From positions 5,870,647 through 5,934,646 of the forward strand of contig NC_087067.1 in assembly GCF_963678635.1 (NCBI RefSeq): a stretch of DNA of 64,000 nt, in the 5' to 3' direction. Each line of letters opens with the position of its first letter. Positions within the stretch are counted from its first letter, which is position 1. The notes under the pieces are model-generated. The model was given only the letters and a program-made list of their open reading frames with translations. It searched no databases and was not told the origin of the DNA. The stretch is from Symsagittifera roscoffensis (taxonomy: Eukaryota; Xenacoelomorpha; Acoela; Convolutidae). Below, piece by piece: positions 20,501 through 32,794 of the stretch. The translations under genes were made by a program, and so were the position numbers.

Positions 20501-22640
20501 CATGACAGACAGCGGTTACAACCAAGTCTTGGTCATGATAGATCACTTCACGAAGTATGCAGAGGCCGTGCCCTGCATAACTGCCTCGGCGGAAGAGACA
20601 TGCGACCACCTGATCAACACGTGGATAGCAAGACATGGTTGTCCGATGACGTTTCAATCGGATAATGGAACGGCTTTCGTAGGCGAGCTTACGAAAGAGC
20701 TTATGAGACGCTCACAGGTCGCTCAGGCTCACTCCACGACATACCACCCTCAAACGAATGGCCTAGTGGAAAGACAGAATAGGACGTTAGTGTCGATGCT
20801 GAGGGTATATTGTTCCAGGTACATGACCGATTGGGACAGATACCTTCCACAGGTGATGGGAGCTTATAATAGCACGCAACACTCCACCACTGGAGTCAGT
20901 CCACACATGATGCTGACGGGACACGAGAAGTCTTTACCCTTGACATTCTTCTACCCAGAGTATGAGGGAAAGAAAACATCTCCACAGGTTTACGTAAGGG
21001 ATGTGATCAGACGTCAACAGGAGTTGAACGATCTGTGCAGACGAAATACTCAGCAAGCACAGGCAAGGCAAAGGAAAAGATTCGACAAGAAAGCAGCTGG
21101 CGCAAAAACTTACTCGGTGGGAGACTACGTATGGGTATTTCAGAACGTTATACCACCGAAAGGGACAAAAAAGCTTCTGAAGAAGTGGAGGGGACCCTTC
21201 ATGATTACAGAGGTGCACCAAGAGGGACGCTTTTATAGACTGAGTACTGGCCGAGCCGCCCACTACGAGAACATCAAGCCACACAATCCATCGACAGAAG
21301 ACTGGCGTATACCTGCAGACATGGAAGAAGGGGATTATCTAATGATGGATCCTGCTTGTGAGGTCAATGAAAAAGGCACCAGGGAGAAGAACGATGGAAA
21401 CGAAGTCGTAGAGGAAGGTACGGATACACCATTGGACCTGGATCCAAACGAACAGATCGAAGCGGACGATGAAACCTTGCCCTACGCAGAGGAAGATTGG
21501 CAGGATTCCGAACAGACAGAGGTTCCCAAGAACATGGAACCAGATCTTCCGTTCACGATGCAGACTCGTCAGAAAAACGGGACGAGACTAAGAAAGAAAT
21601 ACAATCCTTACGGTGACGACTTTGTAGTGGATAGGATAGATCTAAAGAAAATAGTGGAGGAAGTAGTGGGTTTAGAGGAAATAACAGTGTCACAGGACAT
21701 TGACATAGTCGATGATCACAACGATGAGTGGGTTGACGACTGGTCGAAACCCGAGGTGGAGTTCGACGATGAGCAACAGCAGTCAAATGAACAAGACCTG
21801 ACGAACCTGCGTGTCTTAGAGTGGCTGAACGAAATGACATCAGACCCTGAAAAGACCAGCGTTACGATTCAAGACGTAGATCGCGAAAGCGCGAAATACA
21901 TTAAAACCGAACGAGATGATCCTTCCTGGGCTGCCCAGGAAGGACAACTTCTCATTCCAGCTTCTAATCTTGACTTAATACCCGGTATGCGATCGACGGG
22001 GACGCCGATGGATATTTTTGTCCGGGGAGTGGGGGTAGGACTTACCCACACTGAAAACTTGATAATAAAAAAATTGAGAATAGCAAGAGAAACAGGAAAC
22101 TTAGAAGCAGAAACAGGTGAAGAACCTAAGAAACCTGACATAGGCAGGGTAGTTGAGTCATATTTTAATTCACCAAATGAATATTCTAGTAACATAATAC
22201 TAACAGACAGTGATTTCATACTCACAAACAGAACATGTGCGGTAGCTATCACCGCAGACATGAGTTTTAGGACGGCGCTAGCGGCAGATTTTAAGAGGGA
22301 ATATAAAAACGTGGAATTCCTTTGGAAGCAAAGACCAGGGATAGGGGGCGTAGCAGCCTTACCCCCGGCGGTGTCGCAGATACCGGGAAAGTACTTATGC
22401 TTCTTGGTAACGAGGGCGACAGAGAAGCAGCACGTGGACCCAGAAAACCTAGTCTTGTCTTTGACGAGGCTGAGGGACTTCCTTGTGGAAATGGACGTGA
22501 AGGAGCTTTCGCTTCCAGTGTACGATCCAAATAGAGGAAGACTGCATCCTCGTGAATTGTACGCGCTTGTACACGTGATATTCTCTGATACGAACATACA
22601 AGTATATCTACATAAGAAATATTACTTAAGTATAGGCTGA
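17589..22640 (+). CDS. Element B Pol: RT, RNase H, integrase, macrodomain-like tail (lacks protease)
   Basis: The frame has 1683 codons. Reverse transcriptase has YVDD at about 128. RNase H follows, with TDAS near 275. A linker carries three LSGE repeats (about 605-650). The integrase has an HHCC zinc domain (SHDQMGHQGID to CLSCQQ, from about 899) and the catalytic triad D966, D1025, E1061 in DD35E spacing, then the GPF module WRGPFMI. After an acidic stretch comes IFVRGVGVGLTHTENL and a macrodomain-like region at about 1536-1680. The reverse transcriptase starts at MIEPSKSPW because upstream motifs are deleted, so the product would probably lack the first fingers segment and need a foreign protease. 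The first ATG is a product of the deletion, not the ancestral start. Confidence 0.88.
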   Translation: MIEPSKSPWACGVVMAKKKGGQLRFCCDFRYLNAVTIKDAYPIPRIDESLSKLGDAKFFTTLDLGSAFWQVPLRKKDREKTGFACELGLYQWKRMPFGLCNATATFQRLMAQALTGVTKKYGNLLMCYVDDVVIATPSLEDHIDRLDEVFGCMKRAGLKCKPSKCEILRDSIKYLGRMVDRHGVRPDPDAVEAVLTWKAPRTDTQLMSFQGFANYYREFIKGYADKVYPMQKLMRNKGKKFEWNDEAQVAFENIKRELCEAPVLGMPTEKGMYVLDTDASVVAISGILHQEQEWNGRTVLRPIAYGSKVLSDTEMKYGAPKAEMFAVVTFVEKYRAYLGSAPFKLRVDNRALSWLKTYSMDQSYIGRWIVRLDGYHMIIEHRMRDKHQNADSLSKKTEFYERLEQKQANQAEVKEGFSFLDKETYEALPLTRWLDKSGHPIPGHPELPVEKAAEIKILSKEDPVPLDLLLRSNLVQQELSRMNINSLSLLDKTVQVTPQVMRMLGGLLEREVTRDDPEWTAAVASLTVSKKVKIMPSRQQHEENKRDCRTIVQQLVSSISQEILTSTSYGRKEQGSSKRKKTVTFVDREKEGEEVEQNLLQDYLSGERDEEKNQQSQDQHPGQVNLSGESEIDEKIPDEKQDLENKVLSGEFRWMRRKYGHDLEERAVSSTTPSTDDKSESSRMNTCSDRDSTSGSELSELAIHTLLVETRARNLDREVYQDPDSDRYLIPSERVFDNAADDLETIAVSKRSISLLPQKEVVRTDLQPFQQETQPLAKIWCVKMEEDTHQPNELNSQMRVMKTYLKARYRLSDLLRAQRNDRMTSNLKRWIEDGAPDKGDLEEDSYRILRQYFMQKEGRLYLNKDGIVACRRREEDKVLYKYNAIVLPQLYQTELLFRSHDQMGHQGIDKVYQRILKRFEWPGMKKACEKWVTACLSCQQVKDPRKLRFPLQSIESSEFNEVVQIDHQKICMTDSGYNQVLVMIDHFTKYAEAVPCITASAEETCDHLINTWIARHGCPMTFQSDNGTAFVGELTKELMRRSQVAQAHSTTYHPQTNGLVERQNRTLVSMLRVYCSRYMTDWDRYLPQVMGAYNSTQHSTTGVSPHMMLTGHEKSLPLTFFYPEYEGKKTSPQVYVRDVIRRQQELNDLCRRNTQQAQARQRKRFDKKAAGAKTYSVGDYVWVFQNVIPPKGTKKLLKKWRGPFMITEVHQEGRFYRLSTGRAAHYENIKPHNPSTEDWRIPADMEEGDYLMMDPACEVNEKGTREKNDGNEVVEEGTDTPLDLDPNEQIEADDETLPYAEEDWQDSEQTEVPKNMEPDLPFTMQTRQKNGTRLRKKYNPYGDDFVVDRIDLKKIVEEVVGLEEITVSQDIDIVDDHNDEWVDDWSKPEVEFDDEQQQSNEQDLTNLRVLEWLNEMTSDPEKTSVTIQDVDRESAKYIKTERDDPSWAAQEGQLLIPASNLDLIPGMRSTGTPMDIFVRGVGVGLTHTENLIIKKLRIARETGNLEAETGEEPKKPDIGRVVESYFNSPNEYSSNIILTDSDFILTNRTCAVAITADMSFRTALAADFKREYKNVEFLWKQRPGIGGVAALPPAVSQIPGKYLCFLVTRATEKQHVDPENLVLSLTRLRDFLVEMDVKELSLPVYDPNRGRLHPRELYALVHVIFSDTNIQVYLHKKYYLSIG
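21920..21944 (+). other. Perfect hairpin inside Pol (element B)
   Basis: Same 11-bp inverted repeat with CTG loop as at 5337-5361 in element A, at the same codons. Confidence 0.8.
22012..22051 (+). promoter_or_regulatory. 40-nt conserved block in Pol (element B copy)
   Basis: Identical to 5429-5468 and to 46166-46205 in family 2. It includes GTCCGGGGAG, a run GGGGAGTGGGGGTAGGA that is purine except for two T, and a hairpin at 22029-22051. Confidence 0.6.
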
Positions 22641-23037
22641 GTGATGTGCGAGAGGTGCGTTAGGCCAAAGACTAAGTTGTGTGTAATATGTGATAGGTGC
22701 GTTATGTTATGTTATGTGTTAGGTTATTAAGATCATGGGTAAGTAGGGGTTAGTGACCATGAACAACTAAATGACGATCTTGGGAATAGATCCAAAGTTT
22801 GGACTGTCCAATCTTAGGTCGAATTCCAAAATTTTAGAAACCAATTGATTTTAATAAATTTTAGGATAAATATCTTTTTATCTGAACTGTCTTTAAGCAA
22901 ATTTTAACGATGTATGTTAAGGTGAAATTGACAAGTGTGACATTCGTGATTTCTTTTCTAGATCCTGATTGATCATTTAATTGCTCACTTGAGTCAAAAC
23001 TTGAAATCGAAATCAAATCAAACTTGGAAAGAACAGA
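22641..23037 (+). promoter_or_regulatory. Spacer between Pol and ORF2 with splice-acceptor-like site (element B)
   Basis: 397 bp, AT-rich, no gene. TTTCTTTTCTAG ends at 22961, 76 bases before the ORF2 ATG, conserved with element A. An ATAAATTTT stretch lies near 22855. Probably the acceptor for a spliced ORF2 mRNA. Confidence 0.5.
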
Positions 23038-24520
23038 ATGGACAACTTCAACCTAGATGAATTGATGGACCTGGCAGAGGCATATGTAGGACCGATGGTA
23101 GATGCGATCTATCGTCGGCTGATCGAACGAGACTTCGCTCTGGAGGACCCAGAGGTGGTCATGTTGCTGACCGCCCTGATTAACATCTTGGGGCACGACA
23201 ACCGTGGGGACCGCCCCACGGAAGTCCTGTTGATGGCAGCATATGGAGAAAGAGGAGTACTAGACCGCCCGAACATGAGAGTGATGAGGTGGAGAAACGG
23301 GGCTCTCTCAGGGAGTGACTTGGCGAATGAGCCTGGATTGGGAAGTTCTAGGACATACCAACCAGGTGAGATGCCAATGCCCTCTAAGCCCAAACCTGGG
23401 CTGACGAGAATGCATCAGGAGATGAACAGCGAGGCGACCTCGTCTGGTTCGCCACTGAGAGTAGCTGTGCCACCAAAAGGGGCGAAAGTAACACAGAAGG
23501 TTCAGACGAACCAAACCATACAAGATCTGGACGAGATGAACGATCAGTTGAGAAGTACGAAGAAGGAGTTAAACGATATGACGAAGACCATGCTGGCGAT
23601 GGAGGAAGACCGGGACATGTGGAGAAAGTTGTTTGAAGACTGCAACAAAAAGCAGGGTCAAGAGATCGAACGCTTAAGGCAGGAATACAAAGAGCGATCG
23701 GAGCAGGTGGCGTTGACGACGTCCATTGAGAAAGTGATACCTGCAAGGGATATTCCTCGTGGGCAGTCCCCGATGGAGCTCTTGACACCTCGAGAAATGA
23801 GTCAAACAACGGAGACACGGCTTCCAGCAGAGACGAACCGAGTAACAATCCCGGATCCTAGTGACACCTTGGGTGATCCCGTCGTAGAACAGACAGTGAG
23901 AAAACTGATAGAGACCGCTGGACGATTGGTCGCTAACAAGAATGCACCAGGTTCCGGGGTGACTGCACCCTATGGAACGATTGACGATACGGGCAGAGTA
24001 CAACTCTCCCAGACAATAATCAGACAAGGGATAAGTGACGTGACGCCACTCAGGGGGAGTTCGAAGATCACAGAGAGAAAAGTAAGGAAGATGCCAGCGA
24101 AGAAAGTGTCTCGTGTAATGGACGTGCAGAAGAATAATCAATTAAAGTATAATTTCACGGGAGTTCCGGAGACAGATCCGAGAGCCTGCTTCAATCGAGC
24201 TACCTGGAGCCCGGCTGTGAACCTGCAGCAGCCACCACTCGGGACATCTCACCTGATATTGGGAGACAGCTTAGTCCGAGTGCTAACGAATTTGAGGACC
24301 TCATGGGTCACCACGGTGATGGCCTTTGGAGGCGCGACAATTGCCCAATTATACCGGATGGTGGAGCTGATGAATCCCGGGAGGATACCCAGTGTGATGA
24401 TATTAGTTGGGACGAATGATATCTCCAGAGGATCAGACGAGCAGGAAGCACAGTGGGAATCAATGATGGTGTGTTTGTTCACCACTCTCTGGCAGAAGTT
24501 CAGTTGCGCGGTACTGACTG
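23038..24520 (+). pseudogene. Element B ORF2, first frame: N-terminal region and SGNH hydrolase start
   Basis: This begins with ATG (MDNFNLDEL). Residues 1-110 are a helical region shared with element C, with the pattern TEVLLMAAY and a DLANEPGL end. A coiled-coil stretch lies at about 165-225. From about 400 comes an SGNH/GDSL-type hydrolase: HLILGDSLVRVL with GDS at 409-411 (nucleophile Ser411), FGGATIAQLY, and VGTNDISRG with GTND at 458-461. SGNH enzymes remove acyl or acetyl groups from lipids, sugars or proteins. The frame is lost near 24516-24523, where four extra bases (a repeat of CTGA/ACTG) stand relative to the expected reading. It then runs on in the wrong frame to a stop at 24660. 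The His motif of the domain is in the next frame. Confidence 0.85.
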
Positions 24521-27500
24521 ACCGTTTGCACGGTGCCAATGAACGCAAGAAACCTGACAGCATCAGGAAGAAGGCACAACGAGGGAGTCATGAGATGGAA
24601 CAACATCTTAAGAAACCTAGCAAATCGAAATGCCGGAAGAATGATCCTTATGGACATTGAACACGAATTGAGAGCCATGGAGCAAGCCAGACTGACTTCG
24701 GATGGCATCCACTTTGACACAATCGAGGGACAAGCTTGGTTGAGTCGAGTCTTCCAAGAACGGTTGGACGAGTTAGAAGCAGAACTCTCTGACACAGGAG
24801 TACTGAAGGAAGAGGGAACGGTGAATGATACGGTGATCACTACCTTTGTGCCTCCTAACCTGGAAACGCGTTTGGGTACAGTCCCAGCCGCAATAAATTA
24901 CCGGCAACAAAGCTCCAGCGAACCAGGTCGAAGAACTGACGTGCAGGATCGGTTGGGAGAAGCACCGACGAGGGGGACAATTCATCCTAGGAGAAGGATA
25001 GGACCCGTCAACCAACCAAACGAAGGAGTAGCAGGCACGTCCAGATCAGACACTAGATCGGAGACAACGAGTAGCAGTCGAGAAGAGAGACCGAACAGAG
25101 GCTCATTGTTATGGTCTAGACCCATGCCGTCTCCCTGGCACATATACAAAGAAGAACTGATGAAGCTGGACCTGCAGAAAGTAAGCTTCATCGAAGATGC
25201 AAGGAGGATGCTAAATGGAGCGACGCTATCCGTCAGCAGATTATACTCAATAACCGGCGTAGACTGGTTGATAGCCGCTAGCATAAATTTCAGCTCCACG
25301 ACAGCCTTAAGATTTGCTGACTTGGAGGGACTGCCCTCCAATAACACAATGGGACCTGTGAATGCAAGACCGTTGCAGGATGTCAGATTGAACCATGAGG
25401 AGAGGAATCGTGAGGAAAGGCCAGGAAGATTCCTGACGGCGAGAGCGCCAATTGGACAACACGTGAAGATATTCAGGCAACTGACGACACCACCTAGTCA
25501 TGTGAAGGAGAGAGTATACCCAAAACAAGTGAACCAAGATGGTGATGCCCAGAGATATGGCGGATTGACAGCAATAAAGAAAGATGAGAGCATCTTCGCC
25601 GCCTACGACAAAGCAGAAATGAGAAAGGCCAAGATCATGGTAGTAGCGAATTCAGAGTTCGTGTACACCTCTAAGTCTTTGTTTTGGCCGGACGTCATAA
25701 TGCTGGCCGCAGTTGACCTAGACCTATTGCAATCAGTGTCATTGGCTATAGGGGTACAAAGGCAGACAGAAATGAACCCGATAACGATTGTGTTTGCTGG
25801 CATCAATGACCATCTACACAGTAGAGGTTTTCTGAGCAGGCTCAGAGATCCTGCAACAGCAGAAAACGCAGTATGGCCAGCGATAAAAGACATCCTGGAG
25901 TCAATGGGTGAAGTGGTAGACGCGACAAAGGAGGGATCATTCAACAAAGTGACATTGAGAGTAGTATTTGCGTTGTCTCCGGGATATGCATATCTCCCGG
26001 ATGGACTGAAATTTGTGTATGCAATGGTAGCCTTACTTTCGGAGGGAAAATATGATGTGATCATATCAGCCCCGAATCGCATGGTAGAGATGGAGTCCCT
26101 GAGGCCACTTAAGGCTGAACTGCCTGCAGTATGGTCAGATATCTCAAACGCGATGAGAGGGTTCAAGGACCACGCGCTACACATGTTGGTGTTGGACGAA
26201 GTGCTGGGGTTGGAACTGTCCAACTTCAGTCGGCAACTCAAACTGAAACCAGGAATAGATGACGACCATCGAGTGATTACGGCAATGTCCAACGACTTGT
26301 GGTTCCGAGCAATGGAAGTGGCGAGTGAAGACACGAGAAGAAAGAATTCACTGGAGACGAGAGCTCATCTGGAAGCGATGGTGCTGAGAACCAAGCCGGA
26401 AGCAAACCAGTGGCTACACCTGAATCCGAGAGTAGCGGCATTGGGTGCAGATGCTTTTCAGCAAGGCCCAGTAATGATCACTAAGATATACGCCTACTTG
26501 TTGAAGGAGGTGAACCTGGCGGAAAATGCCGGAGAAAAGACAGCTGAGTTCGTGAACAGAATGTGTCAGATTACTCTGGAAACCTTCTGGACCCAGGAAG
26601 TGAAAGGACAGGAGGGATTTGAAAGGACAGACAGCATGCTAGAAGGGTTGGGAGCCGGATGGACCGCGTCCTTCTTGGCAAAAGTCTACCCGAAAGTCTC
26701 GCACTACTTGATAAAGGAATTCCTCCAAGCGGTAGTGAAAGTATCGATAGTGGAATTAATAGCCCTGTTTGTGACATTTGGAGCGGAGAATTTCGTGAAA
26801 GGACCGGTGATACTGCTTACGGATGGAATACAGAACCTGCGACTAGATGGACTTTTGACATTGATCGCAATAACCCACGGAAACTTGGGAGGGCTGATGA
26901 AACTGGCACGTTGTCCAGAGCAGATGAAAGAGAGAGTGAGGAATCTGGATATGAAGAAATCCACAGACTCGTGGAACAAAATAAGAGACCTGAGACACAC
27001 TCTTATCCAATATCTCTTGCAGCAAAATCGCTTTGGAACCGGAGAAGACGAGACAATTGAAAGAGAGGAAGATGTTAGACGACATGTTGGAGGCATGCCG
27101 CTGTTAACAGATTTGAGCTTAGCTATGAGAATCGATCCCTTGGCACTGATCAGAGGAGTCACGGAGTTCGTGACAGTGATCTACGGACCAGCAGTCACCT
27201 TTGCGTTCCCTGACGTTAAAGTGGAAGCATATAGGAGGTCGGTGTTGCACCTGAACCTCATATCGGCAGTGGACGGTAGTACACTGAACTGGTGTGAGCA
27301 GCACGCATTGCGAGAGCTCATGAGTGAAGATCTGTTATTTGCGAAAATATCGGAGCCAGAGATGACAGTCATCAATTTTGACGATCACTTCTGTGACCGC
27401 ATGGGAGAAGTAGAAAGAGGGCACATCGAGGTGTTTCCAAAGCTTTGGAATCTGAGGCCCTATGACAAAACGAATGGTGAAATGACCAGAGTGCCTCGTC

Positions 27501-30500
27501 TCACAGCAGCGTATCACAAGGTGAGAGAAGAGACGAAGGATTGGGGCGATTACAAGAAGCTACCCGAAGCAATCCCTGAATTCCCTCTGATAAGAAGGAT
27601 GTTGCTCGGAGCAGTCTCCGTAGTACAAACTCCTAGGTTGAGAGCATTCGAAACCAATGAAAGGAGAGTAGGGAATTTCTCGGCGACGATGGATCCATAC
27701 TTCGTGGGGAGAAATGCCGCCGTGTTACAGTACACACGATTTGCGTACACGGATCAAGCGACGAGAAGGCGAATAAGCAACGCCGCTACTCCCAAGCCTG
27801 AAGGATTTGATGAGGAATGGAGACGACTAGGCTTAGCTCCAATGAGGATGAGAGGCAGGACTGAATTGCCTGAAGCCTCAGTAATCCTGACCAGTGTGAG
27901 AAAAGAGATGAAAGTTGCGGGAATATTGCAGACGAGAATTTTCCTAGCACCCTTCGGCTGCGAAGAAACTAAAGTGGTCCATGGAGAAGAGGAAGATAAA
28001 TCAGCCGGTACATTGCTCATACCGAGATTCCAGGAAGAAGCTGATGATGACAAACAAGGACCATCGAACTCGAATGGGGACAAGTCAGAAGGAGATGACG
28101 GACAGGGTGGAAACCGTCAGACGGAAGAACCCACGCAACAAGATCAAGCTGGTGGGGAAGACGACAGGGCATCGACAGGAGGAACATCCAGCCTCGATTT
28201 CAATATCTTCAGTGATCTTGAGAATAATGCAGACACGTTGGAAACGACTGAGCCAGCGGATGAAGGCATCTCGACACTGGAACCTCCGTCAGCCTTTGAG
28301 GAAATGAAACGGAATTTGCCGGAGAGCAGCTCTCCTGGCAATACAAGAAATAACGATCAGAGAATCCTCATGGAATCACCTCGGAGGAGAAGAATAGAGG
28401 CCTCAGCCAGAGTACCTTTCTTGGGAACGCTACCCGAAGAAGAATGGGAAGTACATCACCGAGACCACGAGAGTAGGACGGGATGTACGCTGGACAGAGT
28501 GGCGTTCATGGAAGAAGTCTGGACTGTGATTCAGAGCTATGGGACCCAGTCCATTCTCAAAACAGGTCTCAATCAACCCTTGATGAGAGAAGTACTTGAC
28601 AAGCTTGATGAGTGTGAAGGGAGACTGAGTGAGTTATTGATCGACTCAGCCACTGATGAGAGTGAAGCGAATTCTCCCATCAAGATGACACCGCAGGACA
28701 ATGAAGGAGAGGTGGTGTACCTGTCAAGGACCAGGAGAGGAACGATGCGATCGAAAATGGTGATTGATAAAATCAATGCGATGAAAATGAAGTTAGGCAG
28801 CAGAGTGATGCCGAGGAGGATTGGAAAGACGAAAGTGGATTCGGAAATATCGATGAAAGCTGGTAACTCAGCGAAAAGAAAACGAGTTGAGGAAGTCATG
28901 GATTTGGGGCAAGGTGATTACCAATTGTCTGGCACAGATAGAATATTAACTGATATAGCGATGGTGCCACCCATTCTCATGGCGGGGTTAAAGTCAACTG
29001 GTTATAAATCCAAAAGGAGTGACCGCACTCTGACTGGAGCGACTTTAGAAATGGAAATACTTAGTCAATGTGGAGAGAGTAAAATGAGGGACTTCAAGCC
29101 ATCTCCAATGAATCATGGAAAGGGAAGTGTTGCAGGACAACTAACACCAGTGGAATACAACAGACTGACAGTGTCTGAGACAGTGTCGATAGATGAACCC
29201 ACCGGTGGATACATGGAGATGTTGGAATACCGAAACTCGGCTAGAGGGCATGTAATGGCCCTGGAAGAAGAAAAAGCCATGGAGGGTTATCTGGAAACAA
29301 TGTTGCAAGGCACCACCCTCAAGCAGAAGGCGTACGGAACTTTGGCGTCGTCTGACGTACAGGCGGAGACGATCGAGCAGTTGGTGAGCCTTCCATGGAA
29401 AGCAGTAGTATTGAGGTATTTCGAAGAGGAAATGAGGACTACGCCAAGAATACATGCTCTCGTGGCAGTACCTTACGTAAGGACGGAATTACAACTCAGG
29501 CTCGCCTGGTGCATGATGGGACTGACTCGCGAAGAATATGATTCAGAAGAAAGGAAGAGATCAAAGGAGGAAAAAGTTTTCCTTATGACGAATCTGAGGG
29601 ATCTGATAGTCCAGGAGGGAGCAGCAGTAGCGTGTGCAAAGCGGAGAGACGCTCTCTGTTTCATTCGATTCCTGATAGAGCAGATCTCAGTACCTGCATT
29701 AAGCACTTGTGTTAAAATGTTGAAGGAAGGCGATGAGCGAACGAAAGCCATGTTCTTACTAGCAATGCTGGATATGCAGCAAAGTAAACCGATGAGGGTG
29801 AACATGAAAGAACCTGAAGAATTGGAACCCATGAAAAAGATAGACGAGATCAGGAGATTCTCAAACAAGGAGTTGAGGCTCACTAAAGAATCTATGGGAG
29901 CATTGCCGAAATCCAGTGAATACTGTGGACCGATCAAGAAGAAGTCATATAGCTATGTATCCGGGATTATAGGGATGGCATACAATCCTTTCCTGAGTGA
30001 AGACATACGTGATTGCTTCTTTGATTATGAGCAGGCGGTGTTACTAAGATTCTGGACGTCCAGAATTGTGACGACTAAGAGCGTTAACAATCCACAGGTC
30101 AAATTGGGATTGGTCTTGGAAGAAGAGGTGACTGCACCTTCAGTACCAAAATCCGACAAGAGAGTGGAATTTGGGTTGGAATTCTCAGATGAATTACTGA
30201 GAACGAGCTTGATGGCAGTGTGGGAATTGATGAAGCCATCGTGGTGTCCTAGTCCCAACGCTGACTCAATATTACGGGCGACACAGGACATACAGAGGGA
30301 ACTGAATGTGGACTGTAACCTGCGTGACCTCAACATCATATATAATGTGATGATAACAGCCTCTAAGAGCAACGGAGAAGATAGAGTGGAGTTGCCTGGC
30401 TGGGGACCAGAAGACTGGGTCAAACCTGGTAGCTGTCTGGCGGAAGTCTGTGGACTAGAGGGTCACGTTTGTGGAAGTCTAGACTGTGTGAAAACCCTGG

Positions 30501-31987
30501 AAAAACAACACAAGCAGTTGACGGTATTGTTTGGAAATGTAGTGATGAAAGCAAGAACGGAAACGGAACTGATAGCAGATTGCCATGGAGGAACCGATGT
30601 GAATCTAGTGACAGCACTAGGATTCTACAGCATGTTTGGTTCTTTAGAGTCACTATTGAATCTAGAACAGAAACATGAGATGGTCACAGCCATCAGCGTA
30701 GAAGTATTCCCAGGAGTTCTGCAGACTGAGCAGAAGTATATAGGAAAATGGAGGGAGGCAATCGAAACGGAGATGAACATCAGACACAGCGAAACTTATT
30801 GTAGACCATCAGGAGCACGATATTTGGTGGGTTCAACGTTGGCTCCAATGTGCAAGAGCAGATACCCTGTACATTTCGTGGCTGTGGACGTGAAGAGTAC
30901 AAGAACGATCGTGGATCAAGCTTTCTCAGTGCCAAAGTGCGTGAGATTGGCGATAATGTCTGAAAAGTCTTACGAGTTACTATGTAAGATGTTCTCAGCA
31001 GTCCCAGAAAGAACCAAAGAGGAGTTGGAGTCAATACTAGGAAAGAAGTTCATGGGATATGTGAGCGGGAACTTCAGTGACTTTGAAAAACAGAAACAGA
31101 GAGGATCAACTGTCACAGATTACAATGCAGTAGATGAGAATGATGAGATCCACCGAGTGATGATGGAAGTGGAGCCATTGCTGGAAGCTTCGGGAAAACG
31201 GAATTGGAGGAGCATCATGTTGACACATGACGAGTTTCCTTGCCACTGCTTGCTGCAGACCTGGTGGTATCCCAAGCGTAGTAATCTGGTGTTGATCTGG
31301 GACTCTGGAGAGCTGCTCTCCATGGGTTTACCAGATTCATCACAGCCCATAACAATAGTGATAGTGGGAGTTATGATGGCGATACGATGGCTGGAAGCTC
31401 ATGTGAGAGAAAATAATAGACAGGAGGCACCGACGAGAGAACAATTGCAGAAATTAGATTGTCTAAAAGATTTAGATCTTTTTGAGACAATGTGCAAAGT
31501 TCTAAACATTCCGATGGAAGTGAAGAAGATATGGGCAAGAAAACGATTGATGCCATGGTTCAGAGCTAACATGACTGCATGGTTGTACGAGTATGCGAAA
31601 AAGCATATGTCGAAACATGGCAGAGTGTACAGTGAATATCAGCTGGACATTGGGGCAGGAGCTTTCAAGCGAGCTTTCGTGACCCATCGGAATGCAGTGA
31701 CCACCGCTGTGAAAAGAATTTCCAGGACGAGCGAGCGTAGTGGAAGTGAGAGGGCAGAGATGCTGAAAGAAGATTTGGAAAGAAACGTGGCGTTGTGTCT
31801 CCACAACAGCTTCTGTAGAAACAGAGAATCAAACGTGGATCCCCTACCTTGCTGTAAACAGAGGGTGGAAGAGCAGAAGTGTTGGAGGACGGCTTCCAAC
31901 AGCGTCAGGATAGTCAATGACGTGCTACAAGACACGGAGACCGAGAGTGCAGAGTCAGCGTCACAGGAGGAGGAAATGGAGCATTGA
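24521..31987 (+). pseudogene. Element B ORF2, second frame: rest of the giant polyprotein
   Basis: This continues ORF2 after the 4-base insertion; the frame is open to 31987 (2484 codons if counted from the ATG at 24533). It completes the SGNH domain with DGIHFD (24701-24718), which supplies the catalytic Asp and His. At 25600-26330 is a second alpha/beta region with VVANSEF, IVFAGINDHLH, VVFALSPGYAYLP and IISAPNR, similar in layout to SGNH but without its Ser. The remainder includes a hydrophobic helical part (26730-26900), an acidic disordered part (28000-28400), a cysteine motif C-x4-C-x6-C-x4-C (30430-30490) and PCHCLLQTWWYP near the end. No known family was recognised beyond SGNH. It aligns along its whole length with ORF2 of element C. 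Confidence 0.82.
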
Positions 31988-32794
31988 TGAATGGTCGAGA
32001 AAACGAGAGGCAACAAGAAAGAAAATTAGAAGAATTTAGAAGTTTTAGAACTTCTAAACGACGAAAAAAGAAGAGAACAAAGGGATGATGAAGAAAAGTT
32101 AAAACTCAGAATTGTTTTATGTGTGTGAAAAACTCAAGTGAGAAACCAAGCAACCAAGTTGTAATTGAAAACTGAAACATTTAAGTTGAGTTTGGAAATT
32201 GTTGCATTTATAAATTTGCATTTTGGTTTTAGTTGAAGTGGCTTTAGAGACACTCACTTATTATTTATTTAGAAAGGCTTGAGGGAAGAGTATATTTAAA
32301 TATTCCAGCCTGCATGATTGTTTTTAATCACTTAGGAAGACTGATAACTTTGTGGTGACATGAAAAACTTGAGTAACTTCTTGAGGAGGGAGGTTGTTGC
32401 ATTGTTCTTTCTAACCACAAAGTTTCTTAGTTTTAATATTCAGGACAATAAACAAGCAAGATTTCCGAAGGGAAGGAGCATAGTAGGATAATTTTAGCTT
32501 GTTGGTTGGCAGGACTGTCCTGCAAGCCAACACCTTTTAAATCTAGGAGAAAAAGTTTCAATCGGGATATTGACACTGGAAGTCAGAAAATATGTTTTAT
32601 CTTAAGTCATATCCTCAATGTGCAGATTAATGAAAGAATTTGAAGGCTATAGTGATGTAGTATGATGCCATTTATATTCTGCAGTGAGTCGATGTGACGT
32701 AGGTAAAAGTAATTTCGTGCATTTTGTAAATTCTGTTCGATGACACTGTAACCATTTAGAACATTGCGCGATTCAATGAGGACATTGACCGGAC
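31988..32794 (+). other. Element B 3' UTR
   Basis: About 800 bp without a credible gene. Contains AATAAA near 32445 and the long hairpin 32501-32531 shared with element A. Short stretches are AT-rich; nothing else recognised. Confidence 0.75.

Noticed and set aside
25603-26334. Minus-strand frame of 243 codons
   Set aside because: Antisense shadow of ORF2; not kept in element C.
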